Program-made: the position numbers and the translations under genes
Shown here: positions 33,707 through 42,392 of the stretch, one piece after another
Layout of the letters: the number at the start of each line of letters is the position of its first letter
Numbering within the stretch: position 1 is the first letter of the stretch
Assembly (NCBI GenBank): GCA_964433345.1
Contig: CAYSQJ010000005.1
Coordinates: 124,001 to 188,000, forward strand
DNA length: 64,000 bases
DNA from: Ga0077527 sp964433345
Lineage (GTDB): Bacteria; Pseudomonadota; Gammaproteobacteria; Burkholderiales; SG8-41
Direction of reading: 5' to 3'
The notes under the pieces: model-generated
The model's input: only the letters and a program-made list of their open reading frames with translations
Databases searched by the model: none
Told to the model about the DNA's origin: nothing

Positions 33707-34735
33707 TCAGGCCGCCGCGCTTGCGGCGGCAGCCGCCTTGCGACCGGCCGCAAGCCGGGTGGCAAGGGTAAAGGCGTGTTCCATGGCGCCGGGATCGGCC
33801 TTGCCCTGGCCGACGATGTCGTAGGCGGTGCCGTGGGCGGGGGTCGTGAACACGCATTTCAGTCCGGCGGTCACGGTGACGCCCTTGTTGAAGCCGAGCA
33901 GCTTGGTCGCGATCTGTCCCTGGTCGTGGTACATCATGACCACGCCGTCGAACTTTCCCTTGAGAGCCTGCAGGAAAATCACGTCCGAGGAGATCGGGCC
34001 CTCGCAGTTGATGCCGGCGGACTTCAGCCTGTCGACGGTGGGGCGGATGATGCGGATTTCCTCGTCACCGAAGAGGCCGTTCTCGCCGTTGTGCGGATTG
34101 AGCGCGGCGACGCCGATGCGCGGGCTGGCCTTGCCGGCGGCGCGCAGCGTGTCGTTGGCGAGATTCACCGCGGCGGTGATGCGTTCCGGGGTGATCATGT
34201 TGACCGCTTCGCGCAACGCGACATGGGAGGTCACGCGGAAGGTGCTGAACTGGTCGATGACATTCATCTCGCCGAAAAAGCCGCTGTGCGAGGTGAGGTG
34301 GGCGAACATCTGGTGTTCGTCGTTGAACTTCCAGCCGCCGCGGTTCATTGCGCCCTTGTTCAGCGGCGCGAAGCAGATGCCGTCAAGCTTGCCTGCCAGC
34401 GCGAGGTCGATCATGAATTTCAGCGTGTCGCCGGCGAGTTTGCCGGCTTCATCGGACGATGTTCCCTGGGGGAATTTCGCGGGATCGGTATTGCCGAGGT
34501 CGATCAGCGGCAGATCCTGGCGCGGCCAAGTCACCTCGTCGATGCTGCGGCAGACGGTGTATGCAAACCTGACGCCGGCATCACGCATGCCGGTTTCGAG
34601 CACGCGCCGGTCGCCGACGACGACGACCTCGGCGAGTTGCGCGGGCTTGCCGGATGCCAGCAGTTTTGCGGCGATTTCAGGGCCGATGCCGGTGACATCG
34701 CCCAGCATGAATCCGATGCGGGGGGGCTTGCTCAT
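33707..34735 (-). CDS. PdxA-family dehydrogenase (catabolic type)
   Basis: 342 residues from ATG 34735. Landmarks are GFMLGDVTGIGPEIAAKLL at the N-terminus and the metal-binding His residues in LNPHNGENGLFGDEE and MMYHDQGQIATK. PdxA proper oxidises 4-phosphohydroxythreonine for vitamin B6. Relatives work in catabolism, for example TphB in terephthalate degradation and the threonate/erythronate-phosphate enzymes. The neighbourhood (Bug receptor, MmgE/PrpD, thiamine-diphosphate decarboxylase) favours such a catabolic role. The GDVTG in place of GDPAG also departs from classical PdxA. Confidence 0.85.
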   Translation of the reverse strand: MSKPPRIGFMLGDVTGIGPEIAAKLLASGKPAQLAEVVVVGDRRVLETGMRDAGVRFAYTVCRSIDEVTWPRQDLPLIDLGNTDPAKFPQGTSSDEAGKLAGDTLKFMIDLALAGKLDGICFAPLNKGAMNRGGWKFNDEHQMFAHLTSHSGFFGEMNVIDQFSTFRVTSHVALREAVNMITPERITAAVNLANDTLRAAGKASPRIGVAALNPHNGENGLFGDEEIRIIRPTVDRLKSAGINCEGPISSDVIFLQALKGKFDGVVMMYHDQGQIATKLLGFNKGVTVTAGLKCVFTTPAHGTAYDIVGQGKADPGAMEHAFTLATRLAAGRKAAAAASAAA

Positions 34736-34767
34736 GAAGGCTCCTGTTGACAGGCTGCCAGTGTAGT

Positions 34768-36204
34768 CTATTTTGCGTGCCGGGCTGCCGTCCGGCGCGC
34801 CGGCGCAATGGCCAGCAATCGAGTCAGGCTGCGGACGCGGGGAAGCTTTTCCAGGTTGTAGACCAGGTCGATGATTTTCCCGGCCTGCACCGGCTGCAGG
34901 CCGCCCCAGGCTGCACATTCACGGAACTTCTCCGCAACCTCGGCATCGCTCATCGGGTTGGCCGGGCTGCCCTTGCCGAAATCGGCGCGGCCGCTGATCA
35001 CGCGGCCGTCTTTCAGTTCGATGTCGATGATGGTGGTCATTTTCTCGTAGCCCGCCGCTTCGGCCTCCGGATGCACGCCAAAATCGACCAGCCGCATCAT
35101 GCGCTGGACATCGGCGCGCCTGACCACGGCATCGGTGAACTGTGCCAGTCCCGCCTTTCGTTCGAGCAGCAGGATCGCCATGCAGAATTCCATGCTGAAC
35201 TTTGCCTGCAGTTCCGTCTTCGGGCGACGGTGAATCAGGGTGTTGGGCATGTGACGGTTGGTGCCGACGCGGATTTTTCTGACCTGTGGTGCCCGAATGT
35301 CGTGCTTCAGCACCAGGTCGAGCATGACGCCCATGCCGGGGTGGGTCAGCGAACCGCTGGGATGCGGCTTGATCGAGACGCCGGGGAAGGCGAAGGTCCA
35401 GGGCCGGCCGAGTTTGCCGTGGATGGCCTGCGGATCGTAACCGCCACCCGCCGCATTGAAGAAACCGCGTTTTGCTTCGAGGGCGTCCGGTGCGGCGCTC
35501 CAGCCCAGCCGGACCAGTTCTGCGGCGATTACGCCGGATTCGGCGGCGCGCCCGGGATGGAAGGGCTTGGTCATGGTGCCGAAGTTCTCGCGCAGGCCGG
35601 CGGCCTGGCTGGCGCCCAGGCTCAGTGCCTGCGCGGTCCCTGCGGCGTCGAGCCCGAGCAACCGGGCCGCGCCGGCAGCGGCGCCGATGGCGCCGAAGGT
35701 GGCGGTTGAATGGAAGCCTTCGCTGTAATGCCGCGGATGGATCGCTTCGGCCAGCTTGGTTTCGACTTCGACGCCGATCTGGTAGGCCGCCAGCAGTTCT
35801 AGGCCGGAGCGGTTGTCGCGTTCGGCCAGTGCCAGCACCGCGGGCAGCACCGGCGCGGTGGGGTGGGTGAGCAGGCCGTAGACGCGGTCTTTTGCCACCG
35901 CGAGCTGGGTGTCGTCGTAGTCGTCGGCATGGATCGCGATACCGTTGGCGAATGCCGCGAAACGCGGTGGCAGCTTGATCGGGGTGCCGATGACCGTCGC
36001 CCCGCGATCGAGCGGCAGGTCCAGCATCTTCAGATACTTGCGCACCAGATGGCCGGATTCAGCGGCGTTGCCGGCCAGCGCGAGACCGAGGCCGTCGAGC
36101 AGAGAGCGCTTGCCGTGCCGCATCACCTCGCGCGGGATGCGGGCTGCCGCGGTACGCGTGATGAAGCGCGCAACTTCGGCGGTGATGGCGAATTCGCGGG
36201 GCAT
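34768..36204 (-). CDS. MmgE/PrpD-family protein
   Basis: 478 residues from ATG 36204 (another in-frame start at 36255 is possible). Family features are the N-terminal helical RHGKRSLLDGLGLALAGN, the A-x-x-N-G-I-A-x-H-x-D-D-Y-D motif (AFANGIAIHADDYDDTQ), and GFHSTATFGAIGAAAGAARL. Known members are 2-methylcitrate dehydratase PrpD, cis-aconitate decarboxylase and iminodisuccinate epimerase, all acting on branched di- or tricarboxylates. No prpBC genes are adjacent. It sits between the PdxA homologue and the thiamine-diphosphate decarboxylase genes on the same strand. Confidence 0.87.
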   Translation of the reverse strand: MPREFAITAEVARFITRTAAARIPREVMRHGKRSLLDGLGLALAGNAAESGHLVRKYLKMLDLPLDRGATVIGTPIKLPPRFAAFANGIAIHADDYDDTQLAVAKDRVYGLLTHPTAPVLPAVLALAERDNRSGLELLAAYQIGVEVETKLAEAIHPRHYSEGFHSTATFGAIGAAAGAARLLGLDAAGTAQALSLGASQAAGLRENFGTMTKPFHPGRAAESGVIAAELVRLGWSAAPDALEAKRGFFNAAGGGYDPQAIHGKLGRPWTFAFPGVSIKPHPSGSLTHPGMGVMLDLVLKHDIRAPQVRKIRVGTNRHMPNTLIHRRPKTELQAKFSMEFCMAILLLERKAGLAQFTDAVVRRADVQRMMRLVDFGVHPEAEAAGYEKMTTIIDIELKDGRVISGRADFGKGSPANPMSDAEVAEKFRECAAWGGLQPVQAGKIIDLVYNLEKLPRVRSLTRLLAIAPARRTAARHAK

Positions 36205-36244
36205 GGCCTGCCGTGCCTTTCGCCGCGCCGGTTTTACCCGGTGC

Positions 36245-36832
36245 TCAGCCTGCAATCCCGAATTCCCTGCGGAATTCGGCGATGACCTGCTCGCGGCTGC
36301 GGAGCAGGCGCGGCGGGCGCTGGCCCATCGGGCGGTTCTCGATTTCCGGCACGATTTTCATCGCGACAAAGGTCGGGCCCGGCGCGGCGAGAATCCGGCC
36401 CATATCAAGGGACAGTCTTTCGAGGTTGGTGTAGGCATGCACTGACGGATATCCCGCCGCTTTCGCAAACTGGTCGTAGACGACGTTGGCGGCGTTGGGC
36501 ACAGGTTGCCCGCCGGTGGTTGCATAGCACTCGTTGTCGAGCAGGAAGTGGTAGAAATTCTTCGGCTTGTGCTCAGACACCATCGCCAGCACACCGAGAC
36601 TCATCTGCAGGTCGCCTTCGGAATCGAAGAGCACCACTTTCTCGTCAGGCATTGCCATCGCGAGGCCGAGCGCGAACCCGGCGTGGCCGCCCATCGCGGG
36701 GTCGCCCAGCGGGAGATCGCGGGACGGCAGCTTGCTGATCTCGTGCCACTGGCGGTTGCCGCGACCGGGGATCACGACGGCCTTGCCCCGGTGCTGCTGA
36801 AACAGTTCGAGCATTTCGTGCAATACGATCAT
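36245..36832 (-). CDS. Thiamine-diphosphate-dependent decarboxylase, beta (PP-domain) subunit
   Basis: 195 residues covering only the diphosphate-binding half of a ThDP enzyme. LPLGDPAMGGHAGFALGLAM is followed by the Mg/ThDP motif VVLFDSEGDLQMSLGVLAMV ending in LLDNECYATTGGQP, which is GDL-N25-N where GDG-N is usual. This resembles ComE of sulfopyruvate decarboxylase and the C-terminal half of phosphonopyruvate decarboxylase. The gene follows the alpha-subunit gene by 19 bases. It probably decarboxylates a 3-substituted pyruvate to an aldehyde, and the actual substrate is unknown. Confidence 0.85.
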   Translation of the reverse strand: MIVLHEMLELFQQHRGKAVVIPGRGNRQWHEISKLPSRDLPLGDPAMGGHAGFALGLAMAMPDEKVVLFDSEGDLQMSLGVLAMVSEHKPKNFYHFLLDNECYATTGGQPVPNAANVVYDQFAKAAGYPSVHAYTNLERLSLDMGRILAAPGPTFVAMKIVPEIENRPMGQRPPRLLRSREQVIAEFRREFGIAG

Positions 36833-36851
36833 GTCCTGTGTCTCCGGGCGT

Positions 36852-37370
36852 TCAGCTGTTGAATCCGTGGTATTCGTCGCCCACCAGCACGGCGACCGGG
36901 CGGCGCGTCCGGCGCGCCTCCTCGAAGGCGACCGATATGCGCGAAGCGTCGCGGTCGTTCTCGACGAGGTAGTAGCTGATGCCGAAGGCGTTGAGGAAGC
37001 GCTCGGTGTAGACCGCGGCAGTGTCCTTGGTCACGCCGTGCCGGGTCCAGCCGCGGTAGCCGACCAGCATCACCACCGGCACGTTGAGGCCCATGCCCCA
37101 GCCGCGCATCGAGTCGCCGGCTTCCATCATGCCGGTGTTCTGGATCAGGATGATCGGCGTCTTGCCGCCGACATGCAGGCCGGCTGCAGTGGAGAAGGCG
37201 AGGCCTTCCCGCGCAACGGCCATCAGCGTCAGCGTCGGTTCGGACTTCATCAGCATGTACAGCCAGTTGGTCTCGCTGTCCGGCAGCCAGACCACGTGGC
37301 TGACGCCGTTTTTCTTCATTTCGGCGAGCACCGTTTCCGGGCTCAGGTGGGCTTCGTGGGTATCGGTCAT
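36852..37370 (-). CDS. Thiamine-diphosphate-dependent decarboxylase, alpha (PYR-domain) subunit
   Basis: 172 residues from ATG 37370, the pyrimidine-binding half: SHVVWLPDSETNWLYML, the catalytic Glu in MAVAREGLAFSTAAGL, and TPIILIQNTGMMEAGDSM. It resembles ComD of sulfopyruvate decarboxylase. Together with the 36245 gene it makes a complete split enzyme, like ComDE. The frame continues upstream for 340 codons, but that part is opposite the HpcH aldolase gene and is not family-like. The gene is divergent from the aldolase gene across a 198-base promoter region. Confidence 0.85.
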   Translation of the reverse strand: MTDTHEAHLSPETVLAEMKKNGVSHVVWLPDSETNWLYMLMKSEPTLTLMAVAREGLAFSTAAGLHVGGKTPIILIQNTGMMEAGDSMRGWGMGLNVPVVMLVGYRGWTRHGVTKDTAAVYTERFLNAFGISYYLVENDRDASRISVAFEEARRTRRPVAVLVGDEYHGFNS

Positions 37371-37568
37371 CTGCGTTCTTTTCCCTTGCGGCAGTGGCAT
37401 GGCCGCGTGCGATTTCAGGCGCACAGTTCTATCACAGTTCCGGCACGGATTTTCCCGGAGTTCCGGATTCTGGTCGTCGCCCGGCAGGGCCGCCGCCATG
37501 CCTTGCCGCAACGCGAAACGGGGGTTAACCTCGCCCGACCTCCACCACACTGCCCCGGGCTGTCTGCC

Positions 37569-38336
37569 ATGAAAAATCCCGTCCGCGCCGCGCTGGCCCG
37601 CGGTGACACCGTCACCGGCATCATCCTGTTCAGCGGCAGCCCGATGATCACGGAGCTGGCCGCCGCAGCCGGCATCGACTTCGTGATCATCGATATGGAG
37701 CACAGTGCGCTCGATTTCGACACCTGCGCGCACATCATCCGCGCCGCCGATGCCGCCGGGATCACGCCTTTCGTGCGTATCGCCGACGTCGGGCGCACGC
37801 TGATTCTCAAGCTGATGAACATGGGGGCCGCCGGCATTGCGATATCGCATGCGACCAGGGAAAACTGCGTCCAGGCTCTGAATTACGCACGTTACGCGCC
37901 GGCGGGGGAGCGCGGCGCCTGCACCATTGTGCGCTCGGCCGGCTATGCGCCGGGCGACTGGGATGCGCATGTGCGGAACAGCAACGGCGAGCTGATGGTG
38001 ATTCCGCTGATCGAGGACGCGGAGACGCTGCGCGACTTCGATGCACTGGCCGCAGTGCCGGGGCTGGAGGTGTTTTTCATCGGCCCTACCGACCTGTCGA
38101 TCGCGCTGGGCGTGCCGCATGCCACTTTTGACGAGCCGAAGATGGCGGCGGCGCTGGAGCAGGTGGTGGCGGCGGCACATAAACACGGCAAGCACGTGAT
38201 GACCACCATCGGCAACAAACCCGATCCCGACTACGGCAGATCGGTGCGTGACCGCGGCGTGCAGGCGATCGTGCTCGGCACCGACGGGCATCTGTTCCTG
38301 GATGTGTGCCGTCGGGTCAATGCTGTAAAAACCTAA
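37569..38336 (+). CDS. HpcH/HpaI-family class II aldolase
   Basis: 255 residues from ATG 37569. Landmarks are DFVIIDMEHSALDFDTC, TPFVRIADVGRTLILKLMNM with the catalytic-type Arg, GAAGIAISHATREN and FFIGPTDLSIALGVP. The metal ligands would be Glu and Asp on the last two. Enzymes of this family cleave 4-hydroxy-2-oxoacids such as 4-hydroxy-2-oxoheptanedioate into pyruvate and an aldehyde. It is divergent from the decarboxylase subunits, so a shared regulatory region is possible. The frame extends far upstream, but only as antisense to those genes. Confidence 0.87.
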   Translation: MKNPVRAALARGDTVTGIILFSGSPMITELAAAAGIDFVIIDMEHSALDFDTCAHIIRAADAAGITPFVRIADVGRTLILKLMNMGAAGIAISHATRENCVQALNYARYAPAGERGACTIVRSAGYAPGDWDAHVRNSNGELMVIPLIEDAETLRDFDALAAVPGLEVFFIGPTDLSIALGVPHATFDEPKMAAALEQVVAAAHKHGKHVMTTIGNKPDPDYGRSVRDRGVQAIVLGTDGHLFLDVCRRVNAVKT

Positions 38337-38349
38337 AAGCATTAAAGCA

Positions 38350-38443
38350 GCCACAGAGGACACAGAGAGCACAGAGAACTTCAAAAACAAGTTGTACGGG
38401 AGAGTTTTGGTTTTCCTCTGTGAACTCTGTGTTCTCTGTGGCT
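38350..38443. repeat. CACAGAG inverted-repeat element, copy 1
   Basis: Left arm GCCACAGAGGACACAGAGAG plus CACAGAGAA (38350-38378), right arm TTCCTCTGTGAACTCTGTGT plus TCTCTGTGGC (38413-38442), with few mismatches. It would form a long hairpin between the aldolase and BKACE genes. The left arm is identical over 29 bases to the reverse complement of the right arm of copy 2 at 42249-42353. Confidence 0.85.
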
Positions 38444-38465
38444 AAAGATTTTGACTTTTAAAACC

Positions 38466-39353
38466 ATGAGCAAAAAACTCATCATCACCGTGCGCGTCAA
38501 CGAGTATATGTCGCGCGACATCAACAGGAATGTGCCGTTCACGCCGGACGAGATCGCCGAAACCGCGGCGGAGTGCCGTGCGGCCGGCGCCTCGATCATC
38601 CATTTCCATGCCCGCACGCCGGACGGCGGCAAGTGCCACGATCCCGAGGTCTATGCCGAGATCGTGGCCAGGATCCGCGAGAAGACCGACATCCTGATCG
38701 ACTCGACGCTGGGCCAGATCACCGTCAACGAGGACGAGAACCGGCTGGCCCATATCAAGTTGATGGGGCAGAAGAGCAAAACCCGTCCGGATTTCGCCGC
38801 GGTCGACACCGGGAGCAGCAATATCGACGCCTATGATCCGGCGACGAAAAAGTTCCTGACCACCGACAAGATCTACAAGAACAGCACCGAGACCTGCCTG
38901 TTCCTCGCCAGGGGCATGACCGAGGCCGGCGTCAAGCCTCATCTGTCGGTGTGGGCGGTGCCCTTCGTGCGCATGGTGGAGGCCTTTCTCGACATGGGCG
39001 CGGTGCGCGAGCCCGCCTATGTGCAGTGCGTGCTGGCGGAGGGCGGCATCGTCGGTGCGCACCCCTGCACCACGCGCGGGCTGGAGGCGCTGATCGATTT
39101 CCTGCCGCCGCAGCGGCGCATCGAATGGACGGTGGCCTGCAAGGAAGGCAACCTGTTCAACGTTGCCACCACCGCGCTCGAACGCATGGGGCATCTCGCG
39201 CCGGGCATCGGCGACTATCCCTATCCTGAGATCGGCTGTCCGACCAACGCCGAACTGGTGCGGCGGTTTGCGGAACTGGGGCGGGCGGTCGGCCGCGAGC
39301 CGGCAACGACCGACGAGGCGCGGGCCCTGCTGGGCATCATGCCTCCCGAGTGA
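38466..39353 (+). CDS. BKACE-family protein (3-keto-5-aminohexanoate cleavage enzyme family)
   Basis: 295 residues from ATG 38466. Zinc motif H-x-H appears in SIIHFHARTPDGG. Other family blocks are DILIDSTLGQITV, CLFLARGMTEAGVKPHLSVW and HPCTTRGLEALI. BKACE enzymes condense a beta-keto acid with acetyl-CoA and release acetoacetate and a new acyl-CoA. Many beta-keto acids are accepted across the family, so the substrate here is open. It follows the HpcH aldolase gene across an inverted-repeat element that may act as a terminator. Confidence 0.88.
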   Translation: MSKKLIITVRVNEYMSRDINRNVPFTPDEIAETAAECRAAGASIIHFHARTPDGGKCHDPEVYAEIVARIREKTDILIDSTLGQITVNEDENRLAHIKLMGQKSKTRPDFAAVDTGSSNIDAYDPATKKFLTTDKIYKNSTETCLFLARGMTEAGVKPHLSVWAVPFVRMVEAFLDMGAVREPAYVQCVLAEGGIVGAHPCTTRGLEALIDFLPPQRRIEWTVACKEGNLFNVATTALERMGHLAPGIGDYPYPEIGCPTNAELVRRFAELGRAVGREPATTDEARALLGIMPPE

Positions 39354-39439
39354 TGCCGGATCCGAATTGGTTTCCGTCGGCGTTGCCGGATGGCTGCTGC
39401 AGAAATGTTTCCTGATCTGAACTGAACCACGGAGTTTTT

Positions 39440-40795
39440 GTGTCTTTCCCGTTTACGAGTGAAATGTTCGGCACTGCGGCCGCGATGAAGATTTTTTCGG
39501 GGCGGCGGACCGTGCACTGGATGCTGGCTTTTGAGGCTGCGCTGGCGCGTGCGCAGGCGCAGTTCGGCGTAATTCCATTGGAGGCGGCGGCATCCATCGA
39601 ACGGGTTTGCGCCGCCGATCCGATTGACCTTGAGCGATTGACCGGTGATTCGATGCTCAGCGCCAATGCGGCAGCGCCACTGGTCAAGCAATTGACGGCC
39701 GCGGTTGCGGTGGATGATCCGGAGGCTGCCAAGTTCGTGCACTGGGGTGCGACCAGCCAGGACGCACTGGATACGGCACTGGTCCTGCAACTGCGGGAAT
39801 CGATTGCGCTGTTGCGTGAGGATCTCGATGCCTTCGTAAAAACACTCGTGCAGCTGACTGCACAGCACCAGTCAACACCTATGGCGGGGCGTACGCTCCT
39901 GCAACAGGCCTTGCCCATCACCTTCGGATTCAAGGTGGCCGGATGGCTGGACGCTGCAATGCGCCACCAGGATCGGCTGCTCGCGCTGGAGGAAGAAATT
40001 TCGGTGCTCCAGTTTGGAGGCGCCACAGGCACACTGGCCAGTCTCGGCGACAAGGCACAACCCGTCATGCTTGCGCTGGCCCGGGGCCTGGATCTGCGTT
40101 TGCCCGACATTCCCTGGCATACCCAGCGAGACCGGCTTGCGGCGGTGGCCACCACCTGTGGTTTGCTGGTCGGTACGCTGGGCAAGATTGCGGGCGACAT
40201 CGCGCTGTCATCGCAAACCGAGATCGGCGAACTGGCCGAGCCGGCCGAGCCGGGCAAGGGCGGATCATCAACGCTGCCGCACAAACGTAATCTTGTGGGC
40301 TGCAATTATGTGGCTGCCGTGGCGATGCGGGTGCCGAATCTGGTGGCTACCATGCTGTCCGCCATGGCACATGAACACGAGCGTGCGGCGGGCGCCTGGC
40401 ATGCTGAATGGGAAGTGCTGCCGGAGATCCTGAGACTGACCGCCGGCGGTCTGGTCCATCTCAAGCGGATGACGGACAAACTGGAGGTCAATGCGTCACG
40501 GATGCGCGAAAACCTGGGCATTACGCGCGGCCAGTTGATGGCGGAGTGCGTCACCATCGCGCTTGGTGCGCGGATCGGGCGGATGCACGCCTACCAGCTG
40601 GTGAATGCGGCATGTCAGCGGGCGAATGCCTCTGGCGCTTCCCTGTGCGACGCGATGCGGGATGACCGGGAACTCAGTGCGTTGCTCGATGACGCGGAGA
40701 TGGACCGTTTGCTGGATCCTGCAAACTACCTGGGCCAGAGCCGTGCTTTCGCGCTGAAGGTGCTGGAACGCCAGCGGCAGCGCGGCGGCTCCTGA
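39440..40795 (+). CDS. PcaB-like lyase (fumarase/adenylosuccinate lyase superfamily)
   Basis: 451 residues from GTG 39440, preceded by GGAG at 39431-39434. Superfamily blocks are VHWGATSQDALDTALVLQLR, MAGRTLLQQALPITFGFKVA and the signature GGSSTLPHKRNLVGC. The closest type is 3-carboxy-cis,cis-muconate cycloisomerase of the beta-ketoadipate pathway. No other pca gene is nearby, so the substrate may be a different branched carboxylate. A role in a beta-elimination or cycloisomerisation step of the local pathway is inferred. Confidence 0.85.
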   Translation: MSFPFTSEMFGTAAAMKIFSGRRTVHWMLAFEAALARAQAQFGVIPLEAAASIERVCAADPIDLERLTGDSMLSANAAAPLVKQLTAAVAVDDPEAAKFVHWGATSQDALDTALVLQLRESIALLREDLDAFVKTLVQLTAQHQSTPMAGRTLLQQALPITFGFKVAGWLDAAMRHQDRLLALEEEISVLQFGGATGTLASLGDKAQPVMLALARGLDLRLPDIPWHTQRDRLAAVATTCGLLVGTLGKIAGDIALSSQTEIGELAEPAEPGKGGSSTLPHKRNLVGCNYVAAVAMRVPNLVATMLSAMAHEHERAAGAWHAEWEVLPEILRLTAGGLVHLKRMTDKLEVNASRMRENLGITRGQLMAECVTIALGARIGRMHAYQLVNAACQRANASGASLCDAMRDDRELSALLDDAEMDRLLDPANYLGQSRAFALKVLERQRQRGGS

Positions 40796-40950
40796 AGTCG
40801 GGTGCTGTGCGTTCGGGAGCTGCGCTGGAGCGTCCCTGCGACCTGCTCATATCGTGAACATGTCGGGGTGACCGGACCGGGCTGGGGTTAGAATCCGGCA
40901 CTATCGCCGCTTCGGGAAAGACTCGGCGGATTTCCACAGGAGAACACGCA

Positions 40951-42234
40951 ATGGGGCACACCATCGCCGAGAAGATTCTCGGCAATCACGCGGGCGGCAA
41001 GCCGGCCCGCGCCGGTGAAATCGTGGTTGCGGATGTCGATTTCGCGATGATCCACGATGCGCGCGCCGGCAACGCACTCAAGATGGTCGAAAAACTGGGC
41101 GCGAAATCCCTGCCTTACGTCAAGCGCACCGCATTGGTGCTGGACCATTATTCGCCGCCGCCCAACATGGAGGCGGCCAATACCCATGTCGAGATGCGCG
41201 CCTTTGCCGAGAAACACGGTGCGCCGATCTATGACGTCGGCGACGGCATCTGCCACCAGGTGCTGCCCGAGGGCGGCCACCTGACCTGCGGCGACCTCGT
41301 GGTCGGGACCGACACCCACTCGACGACCTATGGCGCCTTCAATGCCTTCGGCACCGGCGTCGAGGGCACCGACGTGTCGGCGGTGATGATGACCGGCAGG
41401 CTGTGGTTCCGCGTGCCCGAGACCATTCGTATCGAATTGAATGGCGCGCTGCAGCCGGGTGTCTGGGCCAAGGACGTCACGCTGACCATGCTCGGAAAAC
41501 TCGGCGCCGAGGGTGCCAACTACCAGGCGCTGGAGTACGTCGGCAGCGGCGTGGCGGCAATGGCCATCGACGACCGCATGACGCTGTCCAACCATGCCGC
41601 CGAGCTGGGGGCGAAGGCCGCTCTGCTCGAGGCCGACGACAAGACCATCGCCTGGCTGAAGGCTCACGGCGCAGCTGCGCCGAAGCCGGTCAGCGCAGAT
41701 GCCGATGCCAAGTATGCACAGCGCATCGTCATCGACACCGCAAAGCTTGCGCCGCAGGTGGCGCGCCAGCACCGTATCGATGACATTGCCGCGGTACCCG
41801 ACGTTGCCGGCCAGAAAATCCAGGTCGCGCTGATCGGCACCTGCACCAACGGCAGGCTCGACGACATCCGCCAGGCGGCGGCGATCCTCAAGGGCCGCAG
41901 GCTCGCGAAAGGGGTGCGCATGATCGTCACCCCGGCTTCGCGTGCGATTTACCTTGCGGCGATGCGCGAAGGCCTGTTCGAGATACTTACCGAAGCCGGC
42001 GCCTCGGTGGAGGCGGCGGGTTGCGGCACCTGCGTCAACATCACCGGCCATTACATTTCCGGCGACGGGCAGGTGGTGATTTCCAGCGCCAACCGCAATT
42101 TCAAGGGCAGGCTCGGCAATCCGAAATCGGAAATCTGGATCGGTTCGGCGGCAACGGTGGCCGCTTCGGCGCTGACCGGCGTGATCACCGATGCGCGGAC
42201 GGTTGCCGGCGGCGACTGGCGGGCAGCTGCTTAA
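40951..42234 (+). CDS. Aconitase-superfamily hydro-lyase, large subunit (LeuC/DmdA-like)
   Basis: 427 residues, close to archaeal-type LeuC/homoaconitase and dimethylmaleate hydratase large subunits and shorter than standard proteobacterial LeuC (~465). The 4Fe-4S ligands are Cys298 (IGTCTNGRLDD) and Cys358/Cys361 (AGCGTCVN). Substrate-loop motifs are GTDTHSTTYGAFNAFGTGV and NHAAELGAKAAL. It should (de)hydrate a substituted malate or maleate with the small subunit encoded at 42393. An inverted-repeat element lies between the two subunit genes. ATG 40951 follows CACAGGAGAA. Confidence 0.9.
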   Translation: MGHTIAEKILGNHAGGKPARAGEIVVADVDFAMIHDARAGNALKMVEKLGAKSLPYVKRTALVLDHYSPPPNMEAANTHVEMRAFAEKHGAPIYDVGDGICHQVLPEGGHLTCGDLVVGTDTHSTTYGAFNAFGTGVEGTDVSAVMMTGRLWFRVPETIRIELNGALQPGVWAKDVTLTMLGKLGAEGANYQALEYVGSGVAAMAIDDRMTLSNHAAELGAKAALLEADDKTIAWLKAHGAAAPKPVSADADAKYAQRIVIDTAKLAPQVARQHRIDDIAAVPDVAGQKIQVALIGTCTNGRLDDIRQAAAILKGRRLAKGVRMIVTPASRAIYLAAMREGLFEILTEAGASVEAAGCGTCVNITGHYISGDGQVVISSANRNFKGRLGNPKSEIWIGSAATVAASALTGVITDARTVAGGDWRAAA

Positions 42235-42248
42235 CCCCTAAAAACCTG

Positions 42249-42353
42249 GCCACAGAGGTCACAGAGGGCACAGAGAAAAAACCGGCAAAACCAGGCCTCC
42301 CAACTATGGATTTTGCTTTTGCAGTTCTCTGTGCTCTCTGTGTCCTCTGTGGC
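42249..42353. repeat. CACAGAG inverted-repeat element, copy 2
   Basis: Left arm GCCACAGAGGTCACAGAGGG plus CACAGAGAA (from 42249), right arm TTCTCTGTGCTCTCTGTGTC plus CTCTGTGGC (ending 42353). It would fold into a long hairpin in the 158-base gap between the large and small hydro-lyase subunit genes, which is an odd place for a terminator. Confidence 0.85.
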
Positions 42354-42392
42354 TGAATTTGAATTTGATCTTGCAGTTCGGAGGCGTCAAAC

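Noticed and set aside
37371..38390. Possible N-terminal extension of the decarboxylase alpha subunit
   Set aside because: It is antisense to the HpcH aldolase and unlike any ThDP-enzyme domain. The PYR domain is complete from ATG 37370.
38350..38443. Insertion sequence end
   Set aside because: An inverted repeat is present, but no transposase frame lies between or beside the arms, so only a non-coding element can be claimed.
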